A stretch of DNA of 64,000 nt from Bog-473 sp963704355 (GTDB taxonomy: Bacteria; Actinomycetota; Acidimicrobiia; Acidimicrobiales; RAAP-2), in assembly GCA_963704355.1 (NCBI GenBank), contig OY969891.1:1612001-1676000 (forward strand). Direction: 5' to 3'. The position numbers and the translations under genes are program-made. This document shows positions 33,684 to 43,199 of this stretch, one piece after another (the first letter of the stretch is position 1; every line of letters begins with the position of its first letter). A model generated the notes under the pieces. That model searched no databases. It saw only the letters and a program-made list of their open reading frames with translations, and was not told the origin of the DNA.

Positions 33684-35929
33684 TCCGCCTTGGTCTTCGC
33701 TTGACGTTAGCAAGCGGCCGCGAAGCGGTGTTGCGTGTCCTCGTCACCGCGGCAGCCGTCGCCCTGGGCGTCGGACTGCTGCTGGCTGCGCTGGCGGGTG
33801 GCAACGGTCTGCACGCTCAGACCGAGCGTGGTGCGTGGCTCGACACCTCGGCGCCGGCGTCACGGTCGACGTCGGGCACGTCGACCTCCGACCGGCTGTG
33901 GTGGCTGTCGAGCGTCGATCAGTTCGGCACTCAGGCGATCGATCGCGTCGACGTTGCCGCCGCCGGACCGAACGCTCCGGTCCCGCCGGGGGTTACCCAC
34001 CTACCGGGCCCGGGTGGGTACTACGCCTCGCCGGCCCTCACGACGCTCATCGAGTCCCAGCCGGCGAACGAGCTCCGTGACAGGTTTCCGGGGCGCCAAA
34101 TTGGGACCATCGGCGCAGCGGCGCTTCCGTCCCCGAACTCACTGATAATCATCGTCGGCCACACCGCCCGCCAGCTCTCGCGGGCACCTGGTGCGGTCGA
34201 GGTGGGAGGCATCCAGCGCACGCTGGCCAACTGCTACCACTGCCAGAACCCCATCGGGAGCGGACCTGTTCTGCAGTGGATCCTGGCTGGCGGAGCCGTC
34301 TTCCTGTTGCTGCCGGTGCTCATCTTGATCGCGACGGCGAGCCGGCTGTCGGCAGCGCGGCGTGAGGAGCGCTTCGCCGCCATGCGACTCGTCGGGGCCA
34401 CGCCGCGTCAGATTTCTGTGGTCTCCGCGGTGGAGGCAGTTGTCGCGGCGCTCGTGGGCGTCGCAGTCGGTTTCGCACTCTTCTTCGTCTTCCGACCGCT
34501 GCTCTATCACGTGCCGTTCACCGGAGCGCCCTTCTCTCAGGGCGACTTCTCGCTGCACGGCATCGACATCGTGCTCGCCGTGATCGGCATCCCGGTCGCC
34601 GCGATCGTGTCCGCGCACCTCGCTCTTCGCAGGGTCCAGATATCACCGCTCGGCGTGACCCGGCGAGGGTCGTCCCGCCAACCGCGGATGGTACGGATCA
34701 TCCCGCTCCTCGCCGGCATGGCCGTGCTCGCTTACTTCGACGCGCACGGCAAACCGGGCAGCAATGGTGGTCAGCTTCTCGAGCTGCTCGTGGGATTCGC
34801 GCTCCTTGTCGTGGGCCTGGTTCTCGCTGGACCGTGGTTCACGACCGCTGGTTCCCGACTCATGACGAAGCGGGCCAACCGCCCCGCCACGCTCATCGCC
34901 GGCCGCCGGCTCCTCGACAATCCCAAAGCAGCCTTCCGGTTCATCAGTGGGCTCGTGATCGCCCTTTTCGTTGCAAGCGCGTTGATCGGGGCCCTCAGCT
35001 CCATCGCCTTCGTCAGCAGCTCTGGAGGAGGAAGCGCTGGGAAATACACCCTCGCCGAGCCGTTCTGCAGCTTCTCGACGTCGAACTGTCCCGCTTCCAC
35101 GCAAGTACCTTCTGTCCCAGGCCAGGTGCTTGCCGAGCTCCACGCCACGCCGGGCGTGCGTGGCGTGACAGTGGTCCACCAAGTCCCGCCTGGTCAGCAG
35201 GCGAACTGGGGCGGGCCGGCTGGGGTTGTCGTGTGCGCCCAGCTGGCGAAGACGCCGGCGATCGGCACGTGCGCTCCAGGAGCGACCGTGGCGAGTATCG
35301 GCTACTTCCTTTCGAACCTCCTTGGGCACAACTCCCACGCGTCGTCGACGATCTGGCCGTCCGCGCACCTGGCGGCGGCGAAGGCCGCGCGTCTTCACGT
35401 CGACGCGGTTGTCGTCGCTACCGACGGGTCCTCGAGATCGCTCGAACGGGTACGGACCACGCTCGAACGGGCCTTTCCCTTCCAGGGACAGCCGGTCGGA
35501 GTCGAGTCGCTCGATCCGTCGAACGCGCGCCTTCTTACGATGATCCAGGACATGACCGACGTGCTCATCGTGGCGAGCCTCATCATCGCCGCCTGCAGTC
35601 TCGCGGTGAACATCGTCGCCGGGTTGGGCGAGCGCCGGCGCCCGTTCAGCCTGCTCAGGCTCACCGGCGTCTCCACTGCCCTTCTGCGCCGTGTCGTCGC
35701 CCTGGAGAGTGCGCTGCCACTCCTCCTGGTCGCCGCAGTCTCGATCACAGTAGGTCTTGTGTCGGCCGCCCTCTACCTCCACTCCCAGGTCGGCATCTCG
35801 TTCAGCACCCCGGGAATCGGCTACTGGGCGACTGTCATCGGCGGACTTGCGGTTTCACTCGCGATCATCGCCTCGACGTTCCCGCTCCTGAACCGGATGA
35901 CAGGACCCGAAGTTGCCCGAAACGACTGA
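33680..35929 (+). CDS. FtsX-type ABC transporter permease
   Basis: 749-residue permease with two FtsX domains: one after the first long extracytoplasmic loop (RLSAARREERFAAMRLVGAT) and one at the C-terminus (GLGERRRPFSLLRLTGVST). About eight to ten membrane segments are present. The start overlaps the ATPase stop by 4 nt. Partner proteins of this type export lipoproteins, peptides or antibiotics; substrate unknown. Regulation by the PadR gene at the operon head is inferred. Confidence 0.9.
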   Translation: MIRLGLRLTLASGREAVLRVLVTAAAVALGVGLLLAALAGGNGLHAQTERGAWLDTSAPASRSTSGTSTSDRLWWLSSVDQFGTQAIDRVDVAAAGPNAPVPPGVTHLPGPGGYYASPALTTLIESQPANELRDRFPGRQIGTIGAAALPSPNSLIIIVGHTARQLSRAPGAVEVGGIQRTLANCYHCQNPIGSGPVLQWILAGGAVFLLLPVLILIATASRLSAARREERFAAMRLVGATPRQISVVSAVEAVVAALVGVAVGFALFFVFRPLLYHVPFTGAPFSQGDFSLHGIDIVLAVIGIPVAAIVSAHLALRRVQISPLGVTRRGSSRQPRMVRIIPLLAGMAVLAYFDAHGKPGSNGGQLLELLVGFALLVVGLVLAGPWFTTAGSRLMTKRANRPATLIAGRRLLDNPKAAFRFISGLVIALFVASALIGALSSIAFVSSSGGGSAGKYTLAEPFCSFSTSNCPASTQVPSVPGQVLAELHATPGVRGVTVVHQVPPGQQANWGGPAGVVVCAQLAKTPAIGTCAPGATVASIGYFLSNLLGHNSHASSTIWPSAHLAAAKAARLHVDAVVVATDGSSRSLERVRTTLERAFPFQGQPVGVESLDPSNARLLTMIQDMTDVLIVASLIIAACSLAVNIVAGLGERRRPFSLLRLTGVSTALLRRVVALESALPLLLVAAVSITVGLVSAALYLHSQVGISFSTPGIGYWATVIGGLAVSLAIIASTFPLLNRMTGPEVARND

Positions 35930-35988
35930 CCGCACCGGCACCGTGGAGCGTCGGTATTGGTAGGTGATCCACCACGCGTGTGTCCCCG

Positions 35989-36070
35989 CCACGAGGAAGG
36001 TCCTCGAAAAGAACCTGTCAAAACACCGAGAACCGTAGGTCGTAGAGGCCAAAGGTTTCTCGGGGCTTCG
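35989..36070 (+). repeat. Cassette repeat R7, strongly decayed; rest of gap empty
   Basis: Matches the pre-core and core of other copies: CCACGAGGAAGGTCCTCGAA, AACCTGTCAAAACACCGAGA, then GTAGAGGCC with the anticodon loop and T-loop degraded. The decamer and the acceptor end are absent. It is the last recognisable copy; nothing else in 35930-36299 can be called. Confidence 0.55.
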
Positions 36071-36299
36071 ACGGTGAAACGACGACAGTGGGTGGTGCGG
36101 CGACCATGGGCGGCTGCACAACGCATGCCTCGTTACCTGGCGATCACAGAACCGTGAACCGGTTGACGGTCAGACCTCTACGGCAAGGTGGTCTTCGGAA
36201 TTCTTCCAACCAGATGCGCTGGTCAGGGTGATCCTCGCCGAGTTGAGGGTCTCGCGGCGCTATTGACAGGTGAGCCCTGATCTGTTGTAGTCCTGTCCT

Positions 36300-36842
36300 A
36301 TGCCAGTAGGTAAACAGAGCAACCCCGATGACGAAGCCGGTGCTGCTCCAGACGTCGCTGCTAATCGCGATGGCCCGGCCACTGCACGCGGGCCTGGGTC
36401 GCCGATCGAGTTTCGGCTCGACCCCGTCTCTGGTGTGCCGACCTACCTGCAGCTCGTCCAGCAGGTGGAGCACGCCTTGCGGCTCGGTTACCTCAATCCG
36501 GGCGACCAGCTGCCCAAGGTGAGAGATGTGGTCGCGTCGCTGGCCATCAATCCGAACACGGTGCTCAAGTCCTACCGGGAACTCGAGATCAAGGGCCTGA
36601 CGACGGGCCGTCCGGGGCAGGGGACGTTCATCCAGGCATCGGTCAGCCAGGTTGCGCTTCCGGAGCTGACCGGACTGCGCCGCTCCCTGCTCTCCTGGCT
36701 GACCACGGCCGACACGGCCGGGTTGGACGAGGACGGGATTGTGGCGCTGTTCACCAGCGTGTTGCGGGATTTTCGTGAGCGCCGCGGCAGCTCTCGCGAC
36801 AGCCGTGGCGCCCCACGCGGCGAAACGGAGGATGTCGCATGA
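36300..36842 (+). CDS. GntR-family (YtrA-type) regulator
   Basis: 180-residue repressor. The winged helix-turn-helix lies at YLQLVQQVEHALRLGYLNPG with VRDVVASLAINPNTVLKSYR and LTTGRPGQGTF as the recognition and wing parts. YtrA-type regulators have short C-termini and head ABC operons, as here. It starts with a 40-residue low-complexity leader, so the true start may be later. ATGA overlap with the ATPase. Confidence 0.9.
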   Translation: MPVGKQSNPDDEAGAAPDVAANRDGPATARGPGSPIEFRLDPVSGVPTYLQLVQQVEHALRLGYLNPGDQLPKVRDVVASLAINPNTVLKSYRELEIKGLTTGRPGQGTFIQASVSQVALPELTGLRRSLLSWLTTADTAGLDEDGIVALFTSVLRDFRERRGSSRDSRGAPRGETEDVA

Positions 36843-37747
36843 ACGTCATCGAAACCAACGACCTCGGGAAACGCTATGGCAGTACCTGGGCCTTGCGTGA
36901 GTGCACGCTGGCCGTTCCCGATGGGCACGTGGTCGCACTGGTCGGACCGAACGGGGCGGGCAAGACCACCCTGTTGAACCTGGCGGTCGGCCTCACGGGT
37001 CCGACCGCCGGCGCTGTGAGCGTTCTCGGCCATATGCGGCCTGGGTCGCCCGTTGCGCTCGACGCCATCGCGTTCGTCGCTCAGGACGCGCCGCTCTACA
37101 AGAACCTCTCCGTCGCCGACATGCTGCACCTCACCCGCAATCTGAACCGGCACTTCGACCAGCAATACGCCGAAGCCCGACTGGGCGAGCTGGACATCCC
37201 ATTGCAGCGCAAGGCCGGCAACCTGTCTGGCGGCCAGCAGGCGCAGCTTGCGCTGACCCTGGCGTTAGCACGGCGGCCAAGACTCCTCGTGCTCGACGAG
37301 CCGATGGCGATGCTCGACCCGCTGGCCCGCCACGACTTCATGGCCACGGTGATGACCGCCATGGTCGAAGACGGCGTGTCGGTGGTGCTGTCCTCGCACG
37401 TGCTCACCGAACTCGAGCGGGTGGCCGACTACCTCATCTTGGTGTCGCGCGGCCGGGTGCAGGTTGTCGGAGAGGTCGACGACCTGGTCGCCCACCACCG
37501 CGTGCTCACCGGACCGGCCGCCGAAGCTGACAGGTTCACGGAACTACTGGGCGTGGTGCACGCGTGGCGCGGCGAGGCCCAGGCTCACCTCTTGGTGAGG
37601 ACGAACGGAAGCACCGACGCAGTGCCTTCAGGGTGGGAGGAGCACCCGGTGAGTCTCGAAGAGCTCGCCCTGGCCTATCTGCGCGAGCCCGGCGCCTCCG
37701 CGTTGCCAGGCCCGGCCTCGGCCGGGATGCAGGACCGTAGGCGGTGA
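36839..37747 (+). CDS. ABC transporter ATP-binding protein
   Basis: 302-residue ATPase. Walker A GPNGAGKTTLL, signature LSGGQQAQLAL, Walker B LLVLDEPMAMLDP, switch His in VLSSHVLTEL. It follows the YtrA regulator and drives the two permeases downstream. The last 40 residues resemble the tail of the second copy seen at 39034-39093. Confidence 0.92.
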   Translation: MNVIETNDLGKRYGSTWALRECTLAVPDGHVVALVGPNGAGKTTLLNLAVGLTGPTAGAVSVLGHMRPGSPVALDAIAFVAQDAPLYKNLSVADMLHLTRNLNRHFDQQYAEARLGELDIPLQRKAGNLSGGQQAQLALTLALARRPRLLVLDEPMAMLDPLARHDFMATVMTAMVEDGVSVVLSSHVLTELERVADYLILVSRGRVQVVGEVDDLVAHHRVLTGPAAEADRFTELLGVVHAWRGEAQAHLLVRTNGSTDAVPSGWEEHPVSLEELALAYLREPGASALPGPASAGMQDRRR

Positions 37748-37751
37748 CGAA

Positions 37752-38813
37752 GTGACGACGCTGACCATTCCTGCGCGTCTGGAGAAGGACGCGAAACTTC
37801 GTCCGCTGCCGTGGCGGCGTATGGCCTGGGTCACCTGGCGACAGCAGCGAATTGCGGTGGGCGGCGTGGCCTTGTTCCTCGGCGTCCTCGCGTTCTGGCT
37901 GTGGATCACCGGCCTCCAGCTGCACCGGGCCTACGCCGCCGCCATCGCCTGCCACCCCGCGAGCTCGGCTGCTTGCCAGAACCTGATCGTCAATTTCCAG
38001 AGCACGAACGTCGTCCTGAAAGGTGGGTTCGTCCTGCAGCCGGTGCCCGCACTCATTGGGGCGTTCGTCGGGCCACTGGTGCTGGCCCGTGAGCTCGAGA
38101 CAGGCACCTTCCGCTACGCCTGGACCCAGGGCTTCGGGCGGTGGCGTTGGGCGCTCGCCAAGCTGGTCTTGGTCGGGCTCGCGGTGGCCGCCCTGGCCGG
38201 CGCCTTCAGCGTGTTGGTCTCGTGGTACTACCAGCCGTACCTCGCCTCCGGAAACGGGACCGTCTTTTCCTCGCCGTCTCCGCTCTCACCCGGGCTGTTC
38301 GACCTGCGCGGGGTCGCGTTCGCCGCTTGGACGCTGGCTGCTTTCGCGATCGGCGCCCTCGCCGGCATGCTCATCCGCCGGGTCGTTCCGGCGATTGTTG
38401 CCACCCTCGCCGTCTACGCCGGTCTCGCGTTGCTGGACGGGAACGTGTTGCGCCAGCACTACCTGACACCGCTGCTCGCGAAAGGTTCGAACCTACCCGG
38501 TGCCGCCTGGATCACGAGCGAGTGGTGGACCAAGAGCGGGACGTTCGCGTTCGGTGGCCGACCTCCGATCAGCCTGCTCCAGCAGCTCTGCCCCGCATCT
38601 TTCGTTACTGGACCTGGCGGCAGAATAGGCGTAATAGGCGGCGCCGGCACCCCAACGACGTGTCTCGTCCAACACGGCTACACGCAGTGGGCCGACTACC
38701 AGCCAGCCAACCACTTCTGGCCGTTCCAGTGGATCGAGGGCGGCTGGTTGCTCGCGCTGTCGGTGCTGCTCATTGGCGTGACCGTCTGGCTGGTCCGCCG
38801 TCGGGTGACTTGA
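37752..38813 (+). CDS. ABC-2-type permease, first paralogue
   Basis: 353-residue membrane protein, GTG start, with about six hydrophobic segments. Marks are PWRRMAWVTWRQQR at the N-terminal amphipathic helix, ALIGAFVGPLVLARELETGT after the third segment, and GALAGMLIRRVVPA. It has a long extracytoplasmic loop (about 80 residues rich in Gly/Pro) before the last membrane segment. It is the full-length paralogue of the gene at 39098. Confidence 0.88.
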   Translation: MTTLTIPARLEKDAKLRPLPWRRMAWVTWRQQRIAVGGVALFLGVLAFWLWITGLQLHRAYAAAIACHPASSAACQNLIVNFQSTNVVLKGGFVLQPVPALIGAFVGPLVLARELETGTFRYAWTQGFGRWRWALAKLVLVGLAVAALAGAFSVLVSWYYQPYLASGNGTVFSSPSPLSPGLFDLRGVAFAAWTLAAFAIGALAGMLIRRVVPAIVATLAVYAGLALLDGNVLRQHYLTPLLAKGSNLPGAAWITSEWWTKSGTFAFGGRPPISLLQQLCPASFVTGPGGRIGVIGGAGTPTTCLVQHGYTQWADYQPANHFWPFQWIEGGWLLALSVLLIGVTVWLVRRRVT

Positions 38814-39033
38814 AGCGCGCAACCTGGGCATCACCGGCTTCCTATGGGGTTGTCAATCTAGTTTCATGGGGTCGAAGTCCCAAGCAGCGGCGGATCGAAT
38901 ACGAAGCGGAGAATCCGATGTGCGCACTCACCACCCTTATGACTCAGCACCTGGTTTCACCGCGCCGGCGGATCTCGACGACGAGGTTGCTACTCCTCAC
39001 TCGACGCGATGCCGGCCAGGTGCTCAAGGCCCC

Positions 39034-39093
39034 ATGACGATCCCAGCGATGGCGGGCCCGCCCCCGACCGGGATGCAGAGCCGTCGAAGGTGA
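39034..39093 (+). pseudogene. 3' tail of a duplicated ABC ATPase gene
   Basis: The frame MAGPPPTGMQSRRR and stop, followed at once by the second permease start, copies the end of the ATPase (GPASAGMQDRRR) and its junction with the first permease. It marks a tandem duplication in which most of the ATPase copy was lost. The rest of 38814-39033 shows nothing else. Confidence 0.6.
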
Positions 39094-39097
39094 CGCA

Positions 39098-39916
39098 GTG
39101 ACGACACTCACCGTTCCGATTCCTCTGGAGAAGGACGCGAACCCTCGGCCGCTGCCGTGGCGGCGCATGGCCTGGGTCACCTGGCGGCAGCACCGAATTG
39201 CGCTGGGGGGCGTGGTTGTCTTCCTGGGCGCGCTGGCGGTATGGCTGTGGAACGCCGGCCTTCAGCTGCATCACGCCTACGCCGCCGCCATCGCCTGTCA
39301 CCCGGTGGGCTCGACCGCGTGCAGTGAGCTGATCTTCAACTTCGATGCCACGGGCGGTGTTCTGAAAGGTGGCTTCGTCCTGCAGCCAGTGCCCGCGCTC
39401 ATCGGGGCCTTCGTCGGGCCACTGGTTCTGGCCCGTGAGCTCGAGACCGGCACCTTCCGCTACGCCTGGACCCAGGGCTTCGGGCGGTGGCGCTGGACGC
39501 TCGCCAAGCTGCTGATGCTCGGGGTCGCGGTGGCCGCCATCGCGGGCGCCTTCAGCGTGTTGGTCTCGTGGTATTACCAGCCGTACCTTGCCACCGGCAG
39601 ACTTTATGACGCGACGGCCCCGCTTCATCACTGGCTGTTCGACCTACGCGGGGTCGCGCTCGCCGCTTGGACGTTGGCCGCGTTCGCGATCGGCGCCCTC
39701 GCCGGGATGCTCATCCGCCGGGTCGTCCCGGCGATCGTCGCCACCCTGGCGGGCTACACCGTTCTCGCCGTGGTCGTCGGAGACGTCCTGCGTGCAAACT
39801 ACCAACCGGTCAACCACTTTTGGTCGGTCCAGGGAATTGAGGGCGGCGGGCTGCTCGCGTTGTCGCTACTGCTCATCGCAGTGACCGTCTGGCTCGTCTG
39901 TCGCCGCGCGGCCTAA
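39098..39916 (+). CDS. ABC-2-type permease, second paralogue, loop deleted
   Basis: 272-residue paralogue of the permease at 37752, closely similar over the first 190 residues and the last membrane segment. About 80 residues of the extracytoplasmic loop present in the first copy are missing. GTG start. It may form a hetero-oligomer with the first paralogue, or be a decaying duplicate. Confidence 0.88.
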   Translation: MTTLTVPIPLEKDANPRPLPWRRMAWVTWRQHRIALGGVVVFLGALAVWLWNAGLQLHHAYAAAIACHPVGSTACSELIFNFDATGGVLKGGFVLQPVPALIGAFVGPLVLARELETGTFRYAWTQGFGRWRWTLAKLLMLGVAVAAIAGAFSVLVSWYYQPYLATGRLYDATAPLHHWLFDLRGVALAAWTLAAFAIGALAGMLIRRVVPAIVATLAGYTVLAVVVGDVLRANYQPVNHFWSVQGIEGGGLLALSLLLIAVTVWLVCRRAA

Positions 39917-39935
39917 AGGACAGCGAGTACACGCC

Positions 39936-40316
39936 GTGCGTCGAAAGTCTCTTACCTTGCTCTCTCTACTCCCTCTCATGGCTGCTTCGGTGTCGTTAGC
40001 CAGCTGTTCATCGCCTACAGGCCCCGCAGGCCCAACGGGGACTCTGACCGGCACCCTCCGGGCTGTAGGTGGCCCTGCTGGGGGCCCGAGAGCCCTCAGC
40101 GGACAGATCACTCTCCGCGGATCGGGTGGAAACATTGCCACCATTACTGTCGGTGACAACGGTCGATTTTCCGTGCCCGTAGCCGTAGGTACATACAACG
40201 TCTCAGCGCGGAGTCCGCAGTACGAAGGAGGCACCGCCGACTGCAAGGCCTCGGGACCCGTGACCATGACCAAAGGCGTCACGAGCAGCGTAGAGGTTGA
40301 CTGCCAGGAGATATAG
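39936..40316 (+). CDS. Small lipoprotein with carboxypeptidase-regulatory-like domain
   Basis: 126-residue exported protein. The signal peptide ends in a lipobox, SLASC, so Cys would be lipidated. A short collagen-like stretch (PTGPAGPTG) follows, then one beta-sandwich module (SGQITLRGSGGNIATITV, FSVPVAVGTYNVSARSP), as in PEGA/CarboxypepD_reg repeats. GTG start. It lies 20 bp after the ABC permease and might be its surface partner, which is an inference. Confidence 0.8.
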   Translation: MRRKSLTLLSLLPLMAASVSLASCSSPTGPAGPTGTLTGTLRAVGGPAGGPRALSGQITLRGSGGNIATITVGDNGRFSVPVAVGTYNVSARSPQYEGGTADCKASGPVTMTKGVTSSVEVDCQEI

Positions 40317-40483
40317 CGGTCAGCGACCGAGAGTTGAAGGTCGGCCCCAGCAACCACTGCGGGCGACTGCGCCCGGTGATGCCAAAGAGGCTGGCGCCAC
40401 GTCGGGTGTGGGCGATGAGGGGACCAAGGAGCCAGACACGACGCAGCTGTGGATGCGGCGGGCGACTCCATCCAGGGTTTTGC

Positions 40484-40600
40484 ATGAGCGGGCCGACAAG
40501 TACGCCTACCTTTCCTACTGATGACGCGTTGACGACCTTGGATGGGCCGTCGAGTCGACACCAAGGAGAAGGTGTTGGGCGTTCCTCGGGAATGGAGCCG
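40484..40600 (+). pseudogene. Decayed antitoxin remnant related to 7396-7590
   Basis: TFPTDDALTTLDG in one frame joins RRVDTKEKVLGV in the next, matching TPDDVTITLDGRRIDSKEKA of the first antitoxin. A one-base insertion near 40548 separates the frames. No toxin follows. The flanking 40317-40644 has no other gene. Confidence 0.5.
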
Positions 40601-40644
40601 GCGAGCGAAGTGCCCACACACTTACGAGTGACCGAACCAAAGCC

Positions 40645-42387
40645 TCAGGACGTCGGGTCGCTTTCGGGCCCCCGCGTCGAGTCGCCCATGTCCGCTTCTA
40701 CTGCTCTATAGACATTCCCGTGAATTCGATCGTTACCGATCCGCTCAAGGAAGCCGTCGCGTTCCAGGATCTCATAGACGGCCGGTTTCACCCGGGCAAG
40801 CCGCAGGGTGATATGGGCCTGTTTTGTGAGCTCGAGTATCTCGCCCATTTTCCCGGACCCCTGCGAATCGATGAAGTCGATACCTTCGCAGTCGAGCACG
40901 ATATTGGTTATGCCCGGCGTTGAGAGGGCCACCTCGCGGACCCGATCCTCGAGGGCATCAGAGGTGGCAAAGAAGAGGCCTCCGTCCAGCCGTAGGATCA
41001 CCACTCCCGGGAACTGCTCATCGGAGGGGTGCTCGTCCAACTCCCTGAAGACCTGTGTACCAGGCTCGCGCGCGAGCAGGGGCATCGGCGGTCGGGTAGC
41101 CACTGAGATCAGCCAGAGCAGCGATAGCCCGATTCCGATCATCACCCCAGCAAGAACACCGAACACGAGAGTCCCGGCGATAGCTGCCATTGCGATCCAA
41201 AAGTCGAAACGTTGCACCCGAGCCAGTCGGCGCATTTCGGGCAGGTCCATCATGCCCATGACGACCGCTTCGATAATGAGGGCGGCAAGCACGGGCTTGG
41301 GCAATTTCGAGAACACCGGAGCCAGGACGAGCAGAGTGAGCAGGACGATCACCCCCGAGGTCAACGACGCGAGACCCGTGCGTGCGCCCGAGTGGTCGTT
41401 CAGAGAGCTCGCCGAGAGGCTCGTCGACACGGGCATCCCCTGGAAGAGACCGGCTCCCACGTTGGACATACCTTGAGCGAAGGATTCCTGGTTGATGTCG
41501 ATGCGGTAACGGTGCTTGGCGGCGAACGACCGGGAGTCTCCTGCAGTCTGTGAGAAGCCAATGAGCACGAGGGCGACTGCGGCTATTGCGATTGTGCTTG
41601 CGTGCGCACTCACCAGGTGCCATTCCGGGAGCTTTACTGTTGGCAACCCCCTTGGAACTTCCCCCACCAGGGCCACGTCATGGGCGCCGAGCTCAAAAAT
41701 CCACGAGGCCAAGAGACCGCCGACCACCAGGACGAGGGCACCGGGGATGCGCGGCGCCATCACCCGCAACCCGAAGACCACGACGAGCGAGACAATGCCG
41801 ACCACCAACGTCGCCCAGCTGACGCCGCCCAGGGACGAGATCCAGGACCGCAATTCCTGAATCGGGTTGGCGCCCGAGACTTCCGTCCCGGTGAGTTTTG
41901 GAAGCTCGCCGATCACCACGTCGATGGCCGCTCCGAAGAGGAAGCCTGTGACCACGGCGCGAGACAAGAACTGGGCGATCCACCCCATATTGAACACGGC
42001 CAGGAGAAGGAAGAGCGCTCCCGACGCAAGGGTGATTGTGGCGACAAAGGACGCGATGTCTTGGGTTCCGGAGATCTTCGCGGCCAGGACCGCACTGGCG
42101 GCCACAGCCGCCAATCCCGAACTCGGTCCGGTCGAGATCTGGCGGCTCGTCCCGAAGACGGCGTAGAGAATTGCCCCGGCCGCGGCCGCGTAGAGGCCGT
42201 TCTGTACCGGGATCCCCGCAATGGAGGCATAGCCCAAGTTCTTTGGGACGATCAGCGCCGCAACCGCGACACCGGCGATGAGATCGCCTCTCAGCCAACG
42301 ACGATCGTAGGAACGAATCCAGCCAACCATCGGCACGTGTCGCCATCGGTTCACTTGGGCGAGACCATTGCCAGTTCGGGCCACCAA
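40645..42387 (-). CDS. SulP-family anion transporter with STAS domain
   Basis: 580-residue transporter. The SulP core starts LIAGVAVAALIVPKNLGYAS (signature), with about ten to twelve membrane segments. A C-terminal STAS domain lies at GVVILRLDGGLFFATSDALE through CEGIDFIDSQGSG, with the conserved Asp-Ser pattern. Known members move sulfate, bicarbonate or organic anions, so the substrate is not fixed. The GTG start at 42387 has a GGAGG close by; ATG at the later MVGWIRSY is an alternative. Confidence 0.93.
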   Translation of the reverse strand: MVARTGNGLAQVNRWRHVPMVGWIRSYDRRWLRGDLIAGVAVAALIVPKNLGYASIAGIPVQNGLYAAAAGAILYAVFGTSRQISTGPSSGLAAVAASAVLAAKISGTQDIASFVATITLASGALFLLLAVFNMGWIAQFLSRAVVTGFLFGAAIDVVIGELPKLTGTEVSGANPIQELRSWISSLGGVSWATLVVGIVSLVVVFGLRVMAPRIPGALVLVVGGLLASWIFELGAHDVALVGEVPRGLPTVKLPEWHLVSAHASTIAIAAVALVLIGFSQTAGDSRSFAAKHRYRIDINQESFAQGMSNVGAGLFQGMPVSTSLSASSLNDHSGARTGLASLTSGVIVLLTLLVLAPVFSKLPKPVLAALIIEAVVMGMMDLPEMRRLARVQRFDFWIAMAAIAGTLVFGVLAGVMIGIGLSLLWLISVATRPPMPLLAREPGTQVFRELDEHPSDEQFPGVVILRLDGGLFFATSDALEDRVREVALSTPGITNIVLDCEGIDFIDSQGSGKMGEILELTKQAHITLRLARVKPAVYEILERDGFLERIGNDRIHGNVYRAVEADMGDSTRGPESDPTS

Positions 42388-42502
42388 CCTCCGACGCTAC
42401 ATTCCTGAACGTCCTTGGCCAGGAGTTCCTCTAAGCGTTGGCCTCTTCGTGCGGAGAGGCTGGCGGGCAACGACCCGATGAGAGGACTGCGCCGCGCTCC
42501 GG

Positions 42503-42910
42503 TCAGCTAGCCAGGATCTTCGACTTCTGCGCCTCGAACTCGGCGTCGGTGATGACGCCTTGCGACTTCAGGTCGGCCAGCTTCGACAGCTGGTCGGCGG
42601 CGCTGTTCCCCGTCGTCCCGGCCGCCTGTTGCACATATGAGTCGAATGCCTTCTGCTGCTGCGCCGCATCACGAGCCGCCCGCTCGTGCATCTTGCCGCC
42701 TCGTGCGATCAGGTACACAAATACGCCCAGGAACGGGAGGACGACGATGAAGATTACCCACAGTGCCTTCGCCCAGCCTCCCATGTCGTGGCTGCGGAAG
42801 ATGTCGATGAACACCATGAACAGCAGCCAGATCCAGATGACGAAGAGGAAGAAGTACAGCATCGTCAGGAAGAAATCAAGGATTGGATATTGGTAGCTGG
42901 CGGCAAACAT
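42503..42910 (-). CDS. SHOCT-domain membrane protein
   Basis: 135-residue protein with two or three hydrophobic segments (FFLTMLYFFLFVIWIWLLFM; ALWVIFIVVLPFLGVFVYLI) and a PLDc_N-like region. The C-terminal SHOCT motif is QLSKLADLKSQGVITDAEFE followed by AQKSKIL. The start at 42910 is supported by GAAGGGGAA 3-11 nt before it. Function unknown; the family is associated with membrane stress proteins. Confidence 0.88.
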   Translation of the reverse strand: MFAASYQYPILDFFLTMLYFFLFVIWIWLLFMVFIDIFRSHDMGGWAKALWVIFIVVLPFLGVFVYLIARGGKMHERAARDAAQQQKAFDSYVQQAAGTTGNSAADQLSKLADLKSQGVITDAEFEAQKSKILAS

Positions 42911-43199
42911 TTGTTCCCCTTCTGTCAGTGAGCGGTCGCGACACGCAGAGAGCGGCGCTAGGTGCGGCGTCTCCTTATCCAATTGAAGTTCAGGATCGTC
43001 GTGATGATATCGACCTGGGAGCTGCGCCGCGTACTTTTGCCCTCAGCGGTCTTCTCTGCCGCCGCCATCACTTCGACTCAGACCGGACCCGCCAGAAGTC
43101 CCCGATGCTATTCAGGACCGGTTGCGAAGCGGTGGACCCTCAAAGAAGTAGGGATGAAACGGGGCAGGGTGGTGTACCGTACGCGCTTCGGGTGTGGCG

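Noticed and set aside
1655..36070. Integron or prophage explanation for the array
   Set aside because: No integron integrase, attC-like folded sites, phage structural or phage integrase genes are seen; cores are tRNA-derived.
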